Assembly: GCF_014651535.1 (NCBI RefSeq)
Contig: NZ_BMXB01000001.1
Coordinates: 124,001-188,000 of the forward strand
Source: Salinimicrobium marinum
Lineage (GTDB): Bacteria; Bacteroidota; Bacteroidia; Flavobacteriales; Flavobacteriaceae
Direction: 5' to 3'
Length of the DNA stretch: 64,000 bases
The position numbers and the translations under genes were made by a program. Below are positions 1 through 8,548 of the stretch, one piece after another (the first letter of the stretch is position 1; each line of letters begins with the position of its first letter). The notes below the pieces were generated by a model, which worked only from the letters and a program-made list of their open reading frames with translations, searched no databases and was not told the DNA's origin.

Positions 1-16
1 CCTAAACTGGCTTTTT

Positions 17-2440
17 TTACTTCTGAAATTCATCTTTTTCATCCTCCTCGAAATCTTCATCTTCTTCAGGTTCAGAAAGAATGTTTACCGCCGGTTCTTT
101 CAACGTCTGTTTATTCGCAATATTTTTTTCCAGCGAGAGTAGGAGGGAAGGTAGTAATAAAAGGTTGGAGAGCATTGCGAAAAGAAGCGTGGCAGAAACC
201 AGTCCTCCAAGCGCAACAGTACCACCAAAGCTACTTATCATGAATACTGAAAATCCGAAAAACAGAACAATCGATGTATAAAACATGCTCACACCTGTTT
301 CCCGAAGGGCAGCGTATACAGACCTTTTTATTTTCCAGTTATTTGCTTTTAATTCCTGCCGGTATTTCGCCAGGAAGTGAATGGTGTCATCTACAGAAAT
401 TCCGAAGGCGATGCTGAAAACCAGAATGGTGGATGGTTTTATTGGTACTCCCAGATAACCCATTAATCCGGCGGTAACCAGGAGCGGAAGTATGTTCGGG
501 ACCAGGGAGACAAAAATCATCCTGAGCGATCTGAACATCCACGCCATGAACAAGGCAATAAGAAAGATTGCAAGGCCAAGAGAGATTACCAGGTTTTTCA
601 CCAGGTAGTTAGTCCCTTTCTGAAAAATTAAAGCTCGCCCGGTCATAGTAACGTTATAACGTTCTTCAGGGAAAATTTTGTAAATCTTTGGCCATAATTC
701 CTCTTCGATCTCTTCCATTTCCTCTGTTCCTATATCCTGCATAAACGTAGTCATTCGGGCATACTGCCCGGTGCTGTCAACATAGGTTTCAAGAATATTC
801 TCTCCTGAAGATAAATTTCGGGTGTAGGGAAGGATAAAATTTTGTTCCTGTGTGGAGGGTAACTGGAAGTATTTCGGATTTCCGTTATAATATGCCTGTT
901 TTGCATATTTTACCAGTCGGACTACAGAAAGTGGTGCAGATAGCTCTTCCTGCTCAGTAATGAGGTGCTCCAGCTCTTCCATTCTTTTCAGATTGGAAAG
1001 CTTCATGGCGCCGTTTTCTCTTTTGGTGTCAATAAGGATCTCCAGCGGCATAACACCGTCAAATTCTTCTTCGAAAAATATCACATCTTTGAAAAAAGCG
1101 GCTTTTTGGGGCATATCCTCCAGCAAGCTTCCGGAAATTCTTATGGTGTAAATTCCAATGATACTTACCACCAGTAGGATTAAAGAAGTAATGTAGATCG
1201 TGATCCTGCGATGCCTTACCATTCGCTCCATCCATGCCACAAAACCTTCAATCCAGCGTTTGTTCAAATGCTTTAGATGCTTTTCCCTGGGAGGGGACAT
1301 ATAACTGTAAATTATAGGAATGATAAGCAGAGACAGAATGAAAATGGCAACGATATTCAGGGAAGCAACGATACCAAATTCTGAAAGCAAGTTACTATCA
1401 GTTAAGATAAATGTTGCAAACCCCAAAGCTGTTGTAAGGTTTGTCATCAGGGTGGCATTACCGATCTTGGTAATCACCCGTTGAAGGGATTTCGCCTGGT
1501 TCCCATGCTTCTGGATTTCCTGCTGATATTTATTGATGAGAAATATGCAGTTAGGGATTCCTATAACAATGATAAGTGGTGGGATGATGGCTGTTAATAC
1601 GGTGATCTCAAAATGTAGTAAACCAAGAATTCCAAAGGCCCACATTACCCCTATGATGACTGTGATCATTGAAATTACGGTAGCGCGAATGGATCTGAAA
1701 AAGAAGAAAAAGATGAGGGAAGTTACCAGTAAGGCGGCGCCTATAAATAATGCTATTTCATCTATGATATTTTGAGAATTTAGCGTCCGGATATAGGGCA
1801 TTCCCGATGTGTAGACATTGATGTCATGCACTGTTTCAAATTCTTCTATAAGTGGAATAAGGTCGTTGACAATAAAATCCTTCCGTGCTTCTGTATTGAC
1901 AATTTCTTTATCAAGGTACACTGCTGTTTGGATCGTATTACTTTTTTTGCTGTAAACAAGTCCTTCGTAGAATGGCAGTCGATTAAAAATTTCCTTCCTG
2001 TATTCCTGTACCTGTAAAGTGTCTGGCGAAGGTATTGAGACCAGTGGCACCATTTCAAATCTTGCAGGATCTTCAAATTTCTGAAGTCGTTGCAGGTCTC
2101 CAAGAGATAGGGTGTACTCAATTTCCTCAAACGCTTCGAGCGTATTGGCTAAATTGTTCCAGGCTATAAATTTTTCCGGAGTGAAAAGCGTGGAATCATT
2201 CACTGCCATGACGATCATACTTCCTTCTTCCCCAAATTTCTCCAGAAATTTATTGTATTCAATGTTGATCTCATCATCATTTGGCAGCAGGTTGGCTTCG
2301 GTATAAGAGAATTTCATGTTCTGCCATTGAAAACCAAGAAATACAGTAAAACCAACTATGAGTGCGAGGATAAGAACCCGGTTCCGTAGAATGATTCTGG
2401 CAATAGCATTCCAGAATCCGAAACTTAAAAACTTAGACAT
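17..2440 (-). CDS. RND/MMPL-family membrane exporter
   Basis: An 807-residue inner-membrane protein of the RND superfamily (MMPL/HAE3-like), probably exporting a hydrophobic substrate by proton motive force; the substrate cannot be read from the sequence. It has the duplicated layout: a first transmembrane helix near residues 17-37, a periplasmic loop, a helix bundle near 225-385, a second single helix near 415-435, another loop, and a final bundle near 630-770. The second bundle keeps the acidic motif GISVDDTIHF, while the equivalent place in the first bundle is GIPNCIFLIN, without acids, so proton relay would sit in one half only. The C-terminal tail is very acidic. It follows frr after a terminator and so is probably transcribed separately. 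Family call is firm, function open. Confidence 0.85.
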   Translation of the reverse strand: MSKFLSFGFWNAIARIILRNRVLILALIVGFTVFLGFQWQNMKFSYTEANLLPNDDEINIEYNKFLEKFGEEGSMIVMAVNDSTLFTPEKFIAWNNLANTLEAFEEIEYTLSLGDLQRLQKFEDPARFEMVPLVSIPSPDTLQVQEYRKEIFNRLPFYEGLVYSKKSNTIQTAVYLDKEIVNTEARKDFIVNDLIPLIEEFETVHDINVYTSGMPYIRTLNSQNIIDEIALFIGAALLVTSLIFFFFFRSIRATVISMITVIIGVMWAFGILGLLHFEITVLTAIIPPLIIVIGIPNCIFLINKYQQEIQKHGNQAKSLQRVITKIGNATLMTNLTTALGFATFILTDSNLLSEFGIVASLNIVAIFILSLLIIPIIYSYMSPPREKHLKHLNKRWIEGFVAWMERMVRHRRITIYITSLILLVVSIIGIYTIRISGSLLEDMPQKAAFFKDVIFFEEEFDGVMPLEILIDTKRENGAMKLSNLKRMEELEHLITEQEELSAPLSVVRLVKYAKQAYYNGNPKYFQLPSTQEQNFILPYTRNLSSGENILETYVDSTGQYARMTTFMQDIGTEEMEEIEEELWPKIYKIFPEERYNVTMTGRALIFQKGTNYLVKNLVISLGLAIFLIALFMAWMFRSLRMIFVSLVPNILPLLVTAGLMGYLGVPIKPSTILVFSIAFGISVDDTIHFLAKYRQELKANNWKIKRSVYAALRETGVSMFYTSIVLFFGFSVFMISSFGGTVALGGLVSATLLFAMLSNLLLLPSLLLSLEKNIANKQTLKEPAVNILSEPEEDEDFEEDEKDEFQK

Positions 2441-2532
2441 TTCAATATTTTAAAAAGGGATGCAAAGGTACGAAAGACCAGATATAATATCATTTTTTTG
2501 CTCCGGAAGTATCGGAGAAAAACGGTATAAAA

Positions 2533-2556
2533 AAAGCAGCCTTGGGGGCTGCTTTT
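2533..2556 (-). terminator. Terminator after frr
   Basis: A 7-bp perfect stem (AGCAGCC/GGCTGCT) with a five-base loop sits just beyond the frr stop. On the minus strand it is followed by an uninterrupted run of T. It also has a short T run on the plus strand. Confidence 0.8.
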
Positions 2557-2580
2557 ACTATTTTATGGAAAGACAGTTTT

Positions 2581-3135
2581 TTATACTGTCATGATTTCCT
2601 TCTCTTTGATAGCTAAAATCTTATCGATTTTTTCAATATGGGCATCGGTCATTTTCTGAATTTCTGCTTCTGCATCCTTCTGGGTGTCTTCAGGAAGGTC
2701 CAGGTTTTTAATTTCCTGATTGGCATTTCTCCTGTCATTACGAACCCCGATTTTAGCATCTTCAGCTTCAGCTTTTGCCTGCTTGGCCAATTCTTTACGA
2801 CGTTCTTCAGTTAATGGCGGAACATTGATGATCACACTGTCCCCGTTGTTCATGGGATTGAAGCCTAGATTTGCCTGCATAATCCCTTTTTCGATGGCCT
2901 GGATCATAGACCTTTCGAAAGGTTGTATGGTAAGGGTCCTCGCATCGGGAGTGTTGACATTGGCCACCTGGTTAAGCGGCGTCTGACTGCCGTAGTAATC
3001 AACTTTTACACTTCCTAACATGGCAGGGCTTGCTTTTCCGGCGCGGATGTTCAGGAGTTGTTTTTCAAGGTGTCCAATGGCATTGTCCATTGCTTCTTTT
3101 GCACTGTCAATTATAAAATTTAATTCGTCGTCCAT
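2581..3135 (-). CDS. frr: Ribosome recycling factor
   Basis: Ribosome recycling factor, 184 residues against a usual 185, which with EF-G splits the post-termination ribosome in the cytoplasm. The family pattern is complete: an N-terminal helix with HLEKQLLNIRAGKASP, the beta domain with PDARTLTIQPF, and the helical return ending in DKILAIKEKEIMTV. It lies 51 bases after pyrH on the same strand, the pyrH-frr pairing common in bacteria, and the pair is likely co-transcribed and closed by the hairpin just beyond this gene. Confidence 0.97.
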   Translation of the reverse strand: MDDELNFIIDSAKEAMDNAIGHLEKQLLNIRAGKASPAMLGSVKVDYYGSQTPLNQVANVNTPDARTLTIQPFERSMIQAIEKGIMQANLGFNPMNNGDSVIINVPPLTEERRKELAKQAKAEAEDAKIGVRNDRRNANQEIKNLDLPEDTQKDAEAEIQKMTDAHIEKIDKILAIKEKEIMTV

Positions 3136-3186
3136 TTTTTATCAACTTAAAATTTTGAGAACTATTTCAATTTCTGCGCCAAAATG

Positions 3187-3891
3187 CTAATTTACTTTGG
3201 TGCCAATATTTTCGCCGGTGACTACTCTCATAAGGTTTCCGGGCCTATTCATGTCAAAAACGATGATCGGTAATTTATTTTCCTGGCTTAGGGTGAAAGC
3301 AGTTGTATCCATTACTTTTAACCCTTTAAGAAGTACATCTTCAAAACTAATGAAATCAAATTTGGTAGCTTCTTTATCCTTTTCAGGATCTGCAGTGTAA
3401 ATTCCGTCTACTCTTGTTCCTTTCAGGATCACATCTGCATGGATTTCGATGGCACGAAGTACGGCTGCAGAATCTGTCGTGAAATAAGGATTTCCGGTAC
3501 CACCTCCAAAGATGACTACTCTTCCTTTTTCAAGGTGACGCATGGCCTTTCTGCGGATAAAGGGCTCGGCTACTTCATTGATCTTTACAGCAGACTGTAG
3601 TCTCGTCTGTATGCCGGCATCTTCCAGGGCGCTCTGTAAAGCAAGTCCGTTTATTACCGTAGCCAGCATTCCCATATGATCTCCGGTAACCCGGTCCATT
3701 CCCTTGCTTGCTCCGGAAACACCTCTAAAAATATTTCCTCCGCCAATTACAATGGCTACTTCAACACCTTTGTCTGTTACGGCTTTGATTTCCTGTGCAT
3801 ATTCTGCCAGTCTTTCGGGGTCAATTCCGTATTGACGATTTCCCATAAGGGCTTCTCCTGATAATTTTAGTAGTATTCTATTGTAATGCAT
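3187..3891 (-). CDS. pyrH: UMP kinase
   Basis: UMP kinase, 234 residues, phosphorylates UMP to UDP with ATP in pyrimidine nucleotide synthesis; bacterial enzymes of this amino-acid-kinase fold are hexameric and unrelated to eukaryotic UMP/CMP kinases. Visible motifs are [11 protein letters not shown] at the start, [10 protein letters not shown] in the nucleotide-binding loop, and [19 protein letters not shown] for the acceptor region. Upstream, a good -7 element (TAGTTTTG on the minus strand) lies about 25 bases before the ATG. Transcribed with frr. Confidence 0.97.
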   Translation of the reverse strand: MHYNRILLKLSGEALMGNRQYGIDPERLAEYAQEIKAVTDKGVEVAIVIGGGNIFRGVSGASKGMDRVTGDHMGMLATVINGLALQSALEDAGIQTRLQSAVKINEVAEPFIRRKAMRHLEKGRVVIFGGGTGNPYFTTDSAAVLRAIEIHADVILKGTRVDGIYTADPEKDKEATKFDFISFEDVLLKGLKVMDTTAFTLSQENKLPIIVFDMNRPGNLMRVVTGENIGTKVN

Positions 3892-3913
3892 TGTGGTTGT
3901 TTGATGGGTTGTG

Positions 3914-3921
3914 CAAAACTA
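3914..3921 (-). promoter_or_regulatory. -7 element of the pyrH-frr promoter
   Basis: Reads TAGTTTTG on the minus strand, a full match to the Bacteroidota -7 consensus TAnnTTTG. No clear TTTG -33 element was found at the usual spacing, so this is only a moderate call. Confidence 0.4.
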
Positions 3922-4052
3922 ATGAAATTATTTATGAGATAGCCCGGTCATAAAACTAAAATTATGTAAAGCGGATTATCTGTATTTTTTGGGTAATAAA
4001 TAGGTGCCTGCGGGTATTTTTAAATACTTTTGTTAGAAGCGAGATATATATT

Positions 4053-4460
4053 ATGAAAAGGAAACATTTTTATTTTAGCGGCATATTCTTCCTGGGCCTC
4101 ATTCTTTGCGTATTTACCGGATGTTCAAAAGACAGGGATGACGAAGTTTCTTTGTTGGGAGAATGGGTGGAGGAATCACCTGTGGAAGGCAGAACCGAGC
4201 TGTATTTTTATTCCGCAAACAGGGTCACGATGACCACAGAGGGAGTGGTGGGAGACTATACCTACAGGATTGTTGAAGAATCCATTACTTTAATTTCTGA
4301 TGAGGAATCTCAAGGCGGTGGCACCGAATTTTATTTCAGGCAGATCAATGAAGATACTTTTCAGATAGGGAATTTACATCCCTCAACTCCCGAAGATGAA
4401 CCAACGTTTATGATCTTTGTGCGGAAAGGAAATGTTACTGGGGATACGGATGAAGCCTAA
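4053..4460 (+). CDS. Small lipocalin-like lipoprotein
   Basis: A 135-residue secreted lipoprotein of unknown role. The signal peptide ends in the lipobox FTGC, so Cys24 would be lipidated. The rest (LLGEWVEES, then short alternating strands, TYRIVEESITLIS) resembles the lipocalin-like or DUF-type small beta-barrel lipoproteins common in Bacteroidota. A TACTTTTG -7 element at 4025-4032 places transcription just before the ATG. It is convergent with tsf, with a bidirectional terminator between. No function can be assigned. Confidence 0.75.
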   Translation: MKRKHFYFSGIFFLGLILCVFTGCSKDRDDEVSLLGEWVEESPVEGRTELYFYSANRVTMTTEGVVGDYTYRIVEESITLISDEESQGGGTEFYFRQINEDTFQIGNLHPSTPEDEPTFMIFVRKGNVTGDTDEA

Positions 4461-4483
4461 TATTTTTTCTCCGGAAAAACGAA

Positions 4484-4520
4484 TAAAAAAATCCGCCTCT
4501 TTTCAGAAGCGGATTTTTTG
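4484..4520. terminator. Bidirectional terminator between lipoprotein and tsf
   Basis: The stem AATCCGC/GCGGATT, with an extra inner TCT/AGA pairing, has an A run on its left and a T run on its right, so it can end transcription from both convergent genes. Confidence 0.85.
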
Positions 4521-4549
4521 CTTTTAAGCTATATTGTTTTCCGAAGAAA

Positions 4550-5374
4550 TTATCCTAAAGCTACTCTTTCAAAACCAACAACCTGTAGGTTTGCATCTTC
4601 AGATTTTACATATTCGGCAACAGTTTGTTTGTTGTCCTTAATGAACGCCTGGTTCACCAACGTGTTGTCTTTGAAGAAACGCTTGATTTTACCTTTAGCA
4701 ATGTTATCTAACATTTCTTCCGGTTTACCTTCTTCTCTTAATTGATCTTTAGCGATCTCTATCTCTTTCTCAACTACAGACTGGTCAACACCCTCTTCAT
4801 TCAAAGCAACAGGGTTCATAGCAGCTGCCTGCATAGAAACGTTCTTTGCAATTTCTTCAGCATTGTCTGCCTTTCCAGAAAGACCTGTAAGAACAGCAAT
4901 TTTGTTGCCAGCGTGGATGTAAGATCCAACGAAAGGAGCTTCAAGAGTTCTGAAATCCCCAATCTCGATTTTCTCACCAATTACTCCGGTTTGCTCAGTT
5001 AATTTTTCCTGAACAGTAAGTCCTTTGTAATCTTTAGCAAGTAATTCTTCTTTAGAGTTAGCCTCTAATGCAAGGGTAGCGAAATCCTGAGCCAGTTGTA
5101 CAAAGGAATCGTTTTTAGCAACGAAATCTGTTTCACAGTTCAGGGAAACGATCACACCTCTGGTATTGTCAGCATTTACAGTAGCGATCACAGCACCTTC
5201 AGAAGATTCTCTGTCGGCACGGTTTGCAGCAACTTTTTGTCCTTTTTTACGAAGAATTTCAATTGCAGTATCAAAATCCCCATCAGCTTCAACCAATGCC
5301 TTTTTGCAATCCATCATACCGGCACCGGTAGCTTTTCTTAATTTATTTACTTCTGCGGCGGTTATCTTAGCCAT
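4550..5374 (-). CDS. tsf: Elongation factor Ts
   Basis: EF-Ts, 274 residues, exchanges GDP for GTP on EF-Tu. The N-terminal UBA-like domain with LRKATGAGMMDCKKAL is intact, followed by the core with VSLNCETDFVAKND and a C-terminal part ending in VVGFERVALG. It follows rpsB on the same strand as in most bacteria. The 92-base gap between them holds a 10-bp inverted repeat without a T run, which may adjust the relative output of the two genes. Confidence 0.97.
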   Translation of the reverse strand: MAKITAAEVNKLRKATGAGMMDCKKALVEADGDFDTAIEILRKKGQKVAANRADRESSEGAVIATVNADNTRGVIVSLNCETDFVAKNDSFVQLAQDFATLALEANSKEELLAKDYKGLTVQEKLTEQTGVIGEKIEIGDFRTLEAPFVGSYIHAGNKIAVLTGLSGKADNAEEIAKNVSMQAAAMNPVALNEEGVDQSVVEKEIEIAKDQLREEGKPEEMLDNIAKGKIKRFFKDNTLVNQAFIKDNKQTVAEYVKSEDANLQVVGFERVALG

Positions 5375-5403
5375 AGTATAAAATTTTTTGTTTAGAATGG
5401 ATA

Positions 5404-5441
5404 AGTCGTTTAGCTGGTTACAAGAAACAAACTAAACGACT
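5404..5441 (-). repeat. Perfect 10-bp inverted repeat between rpsB and tsf
   Basis: AGTCGTTTAG and CTAAACGACT face each other across an 18-base loop in the intercistronic gap. No T tract follows on the minus strand, so it looks like an mRNA stem (processing, stability or attenuation) rather than a standard terminator. Confidence 0.6.
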
Positions 5442-5466
5442 CATATAAATTAACTGTATGTTATTT

Positions 5467-6366
5467 CTATTCTTCTTCGTCGTTAGAACGAGCTTTGGCC
5501 AACGTCTCTTTCTTAGAATCAAGTCTTACGTCTTCCTGAGCTTCCTTCATGTCTTTTTGATCCTGTGGATCTGTAGAAGGAACTTCAGTTTCTAATTTTG
5601 GAGCCTTAGGTTTTGGTGCTCTTTTTGGTTTAGCTTCTGAATCTGAATCAGATTCTTTAGAATCTTTTCCAGATGATTTTCTTTCAGATAAACCTTCAAC
5701 GATAGAATCAGCAACATAAGAAATCACTTTACTGATTGATTTAGAAGCATCATCATTTGCAGGGATCACATAATCCACATCTCTTGGATCTGAATTGGTG
5801 TCAACCATTGCGAAAATTGGAATGTTTAATTTCTGAGCTTCTTTAACCGCGATGTGTTCACGAGTAATATCTACTACAAATAGAGCTCCCGGTAGTCGGC
5901 TCATGTCTGCAATAGAGCCTAAGTTCTTTTCTAACTTAGCTCTTAAACGATCTACTTGTAAGCGTTCTTTTTTAGAAAGAGTGTTGAAAGTACCGTCTTT
6001 CTTCATTCTATCAATAGAAGCCATTTTCTTTACAGCTTTACGAATAGTAACGAAGTTAGTCAACATACCACCAGGCCACCTTTCGGTGATGTAAGGCATG
6101 TTAGCTCTTTCGGCTTGTTCAGCAACAATTTCTTTTGCTTGTTTTTTGGTAGCTACGAAGAGTATTTTTCTACCACTGGCAGCAATTTTGCTAAGAGCCT
6201 CACCGGCTTCCTGCATTTTAGCTGCACTTTTATATAAGTTGATGATGTGAATCCCGTTGCGCTCCATGTATATGTAGGGAGCCATGTTTGGATTCCATCG
6301 TCTTGTGAGGTGACCAAAATGTACACCTGCATCAAGTAATTCTTTTACTTCTACTTTGTTTGCCAT
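5467..6366 (-). CDS. rpsB: 30S ribosomal protein S2
   Basis: Ribosomal protein S2, 299 residues from the chosen ATG. The body matches the family ([70 protein letters not shown]). The frame is open for 14 further codons upstream, but homologues begin [14 protein letters not shown], so the inner ATG is preferred. Unusual is a C-terminal extension of about 60 residues, rich in Lys, Ser, Asp and Glu, probably disordered; such tails on S2 are seen in Bacteroidota. The upstream gap carries a structured leader. Confidence 0.95.
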   Translation of the reverse strand: MANKVEVKELLDAGVHFGHLTRRWNPNMAPYIYMERNGIHIINLYKSAAKMQEAGEALSKIAASGRKILFVATKKQAKEIVAEQAERANMPYITERWPGGMLTNFVTIRKAVKKMASIDRMKKDGTFNTLSKKERLQVDRLRAKLEKNLGSIADMSRLPGALFVVDITREHIAVKEAQKLNIPIFAMVDTNSDPRDVDYVIPANDDASKSISKVISYVADSIVEGLSERKSSGKDSKESDSDSEAKPKRAPKPKAPKLETEVPSTDPQDQKDMKEAQEDVRLDSKKETLAKARSNDEEE

Positions 6367-6461
6367 TTTTTGTAATAGTTTACGTTCTGTTGAGATAGCA
6401 ATAGACAAGTGGCTATTTTAAATTAAAAATACGGCCTTCCCTATTTAGATGCTAAACTAAC

Positions 6462-6519
6462 TTCATTTTCGCATGGAATACACCGGAACTAACCAGATCT
6501 CCATTGGCTCGAAAATGAA
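6462..6519 (-). promoter_or_regulatory. Structured leader of rpsB (candidate r-protein leader RNA)
   Basis: In the 211-base gap before rpsB, TTCATTTTCG and CGAAAATGAA form a perfect 10-bp outer stem. Inside it, ATGGA pairs with TCCAT, and CTGG can pair with CCGG around a TTAGTT loop. Three nested helices within 58 bases, placed in the 5' untranslated region of a ribosomal gene, suggest autogenous control by S2 or a similar mechanism. This is inferred from pairing only. Confidence 0.5.
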
Positions 6520-6553
6520 TAACAACAAAAATTTAATTTTTAAATGAACTTTC

Positions 6554-6570
6554 TGGTGTAATGAACACCA
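6554..6570 (-). other. Small hairpin just after rpsI
   Basis: TGGTGT and ACACCA form a 6-bp stem with a 5-base loop only 8 bases after the rpsI stop. No T run follows, so it may be a 3' mRNA stem rather than a terminator. Confidence 0.35.
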
Positions 6571-6577
6571 AATAAAA

Positions 6578-6964
6578 TTAACGTTTAGAGAACTGGAATT
6601 TCTTACGGGCTTTCTTCTGACCGAATTTCTTCCTTTCCACCATTCGTGGGTCTCTTGTTAACAAACCTTCCGGTTTAAGAGTAGTTCTGTTTTCAGCATC
6701 CAACTCTACCATTGCTCTGGATAATGCAAGACGTATAGCTTCTGCCTGTCCTGTAATTCCACCACCGTATACGTTTACTTTGATGTCAAAGCTCTCGTTG
6801 TTTCCGGTAAGGTTAAGCGGTTGTCTTACTTTATATTGTAAGGTACCTGTAGAGAAGTAATCCTGTACATCCTTTTTGTTCACAGTGATGTTTCCTGTTC
6901 CTGTAGAAACATACACACGTGCAACTGCCGTTTTTCTACGGCCAATTTTGTGAATAACTTCCAT
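6578..6964 (-). CDS. rpsI: 30S ribosomal protein S9
   Basis: Ribosomal protein S9, 128 residues, part of the small-subunit head; its C-terminal tail contacts P-site tRNA. Typical features are IGRRKTAVARVYV at the start, GGGITGQAEAIRLALSRAM in the middle and the basic end ARKKFQFSKR. The start codon overlaps the rplM stop in a TAATG junction, so the two genes are translationally coupled. Confidence 0.97.
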   Translation of the reverse strand: MEVIHKIGRRKTAVARVYVSTGTGNITVNKKDVQDYFSTGTLQYKVRQPLNLTGNNESFDIKVNVYGGGITGQAEAIRLALSRAMVELDAENRTTLKPEGLLTRDPRMVERKKFGQKKARKKFQFSKR

Positions 6965-7419
6965 TACTTAAGATCGTTTAAGTTAATAGTTTTTGGTTTT
7001 TGCGCATCAAGATCATGTTCAGATCCTGCGAAAACCCTTAAATTACGGAATAAGTCTGCTCCTAATTTGTTCTTTGGAAGCATTCCTTTAACTGCTTTTT
7101 CCACTAGTCTCTCAGGACCTTTAGTGAATAATTCCGATGCAGTTAGACTTCTTTGACCCCCAGGATAGCCGGTGTGGCGAATGTACTCTTTAGAGTCCCA
7201 TTTCTTTCCTGTTAAGTTGATCTTTTCGGCATTGATAACAATTACGTTATCTCCACAATCAACGTGTGGGGTGAAATTAGCCTTGTACTTTCCTCTTATA
7301 AGTTTTGCAACTATTGAAGAAAGGCGGCCTAAGGCCTGTCCTTCAGCATCAACGACAACCCACTCTTTGTTGACAGTGGCTTTGTTGGCAGATACTGTTT
7401 TGTAGCTTAATGTGTCCAC
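6964..7419 (-). CDS. rplM: 50S ribosomal protein L13
   Basis: Ribosomal protein L13, 151 residues, an early assembly protein of the large subunit. Motifs include WVVVDAEGQALGRLSSIVAKLIRGK, TPHVDCGDNVIVINAEKI and YIRHTGYPGG. It heads the rplM-rpsI operon; a clear promoter and a small leader hairpin lie directly upstream. Confidence 0.97.
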   Translation of the reverse strand: MDTLSYKTVSANKATVNKEWVVVDAEGQALGRLSSIVAKLIRGKYKANFTPHVDCGDNVIVINAEKINLTGKKWDSKEYIRHTGYPGGQRSLTASELFTKGPERLVEKAVKGMLPKNKLGADLFRNLRVFAGSEHDLDAQKPKTINLNDLK

Positions 7420-7455
7420 ACTAATTAAATTTACTTAATAATTAAACATTCCTTT

Positions 7456-7472
7456 CCCTGCATAAAACAGGG
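7456..7472 (-). other. Leader hairpin before rplM
   Basis: CCCTG and CAGGG enclose a 7-base loop in the short leader between the predicted transcription start and the rplM ATG. It could be part of an autoregulatory L13 leader, but one small stem is weak evidence. Confidence 0.35.
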
Positions 7473-7475
7473 GTG

Positions 7476-7506
7476 CAAATGTACAATTATAAATTTATAT
7501 TACAAA
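7476..7506 (-). promoter_or_regulatory. rplM-rpsI promoter
   Basis: On the minus strand there is TTTG, then 19 bases, then TACATTTG. Both elements and the spacing fit the primary sigma factor consensus of Bacteroidota exactly. The leader would be about 50 bases long. Confidence 0.75.
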
Positions 7507-7773
7507 TGGCCTTTTCATTATTTTATTTGGATTAAAGTTTCTGATTTTCAGGAGACTTTGAATTTGATAAATCTGAAATTTCTATACCTAATTTAAAATG
7601 TCTCTTTCTTCTTACATTTATCTATTCCTACAGATTTGATGAACATCCTGAACCCTTTGCTGAAGCACCATGTTTATTGACCTCATGAATTTTATCAATC
7701 GATAAACGGCACATTAACAACGATTAACGGTGAAATAAGTGTTAAATAATTATTAAAATAGATTTTCCGATTA
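7507..7773. other. Intergenic region upstream of rplM and the 7820 lipoprotein
   Basis: AT-rich divergent spacer between the rplM promoter and the lipoprotein promoter. No open frame with coding character, RNA gene or repeat was recognised. Confidence 0.4.
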
Positions 7774-7781
7774 TACATTTG
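7774..7781 (+). promoter_or_regulatory. -7 element of the 7820 lipoprotein
   Basis: TACATTTG fully matches TAnnTTTG. Because it overlaps the in-frame GTG at 7781, transcription would begin after that GTG, which supports the ATG at 7820 as the real start. The -33 element is not obvious. Confidence 0.45.
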
Positions 7782-7819
7782 TGCCCGATTTCAATGATGA
7801 AAGAAAAGAGGAAGAAGCT

Positions 7820-8431
7820 ATGAGAAAATTATTACGAAATTTGATTTTAGGTGGTGTGGGAATGAGTATGCTTGCTGCATGTTCGGCCGACAGTGTGAAT
7901 GATGAGATGAACACATTAAATGCTAGTGCTTCCATAGTAGAAGTGCAGGATCTTTCTATGGGAGATCTTGTTGGAAGATGGACCATGCATTCCATGACAT
8001 CGGTGGGTACTGATGAAATGGCAGCTGTGCCTGTTGACTTTGATCAGGATGGGGTTTTTACCTATGATTTATTGAAAGAGACAGATTGTTTTGATACTAT
8101 GTATTTTGAATTCGATAACCAGGGAAAGGTAAATACACATCAGTCAAGACTTTATTTCGGTTCTACCGGAGAATTCACCTGTCAAACTACCGGTGATTAT
8201 GCTGCGACATATCAAATTTCCGGAAATGACCTTTCGGTTACTTTTACGGTTGATGGGTTTCAGTATACAGAAACCAAGACTATTAACCGTTACAGTGAAA
8301 ATGGAATTGAATTCCTGATGGTTACCCTTACAAAAGCTGAAACAAATGGTGCTGTTTATGTAGCTAATGATCCGGGCAACACAGTTGCTTCAGAACTTCA
8401 GAAGATTGAAATAGTTTACAAGAAAGCCTAA
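7820..8431 (+). CDS. Lipocalin-like lipoprotein
   Basis: A secreted lipoprotein of 203 residues with unknown function. The signal peptide ends with the lipobox LAAC, so Cys21 would be lipidated. The mature part begins with a linker and then LVGRWTMHSM, a lipocalin-like opening, followed by alternating strands with many Thr and aromatic residues. An earlier in-frame GTG gives 13 extra residues but lies within the -7 element and spoils the signal peptide, so the ATG is chosen. A strong terminator follows, so it is monocistronic. Confidence 0.75.
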   Translation: MRKLLRNLILGGVGMSMLAACSADSVNDEMNTLNASASIVEVQDLSMGDLVGRWTMHSMTSVGTDEMAAVPVDFDQDGVFTYDLLKETDCFDTMYFEFDNQGKVNTHQSRLYFGSTGEFTCQTTGDYAATYQISGNDLSVTFTVDGFQYTETKTINRYSENGIEFLMVTLTKAETNGAVYVANDPGNTVASELQKIEIVYKKA

Positions 8432-8471
8432 TAAAAATTTTGCCCCCCAATATACTGCCCCCTACCAGTAG

Positions 8472-8508
8472 AATCCTCCGGAATAAACTTTCGGAGGATT
8501 TTTGTTTT
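8472..8508 (+). terminator. Terminator after the 7820 lipoprotein
   Basis: AATCCTCCG and CGGAGGATT make a perfect 9-bp stem with an 11-base loop, followed by TTTTTGTTTTT. Confidence 0.85.
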
Positions 8509-8548
8509 TAGAGAATCCTGAGTTGCAAATTAACCTGTAAATGAAGCA

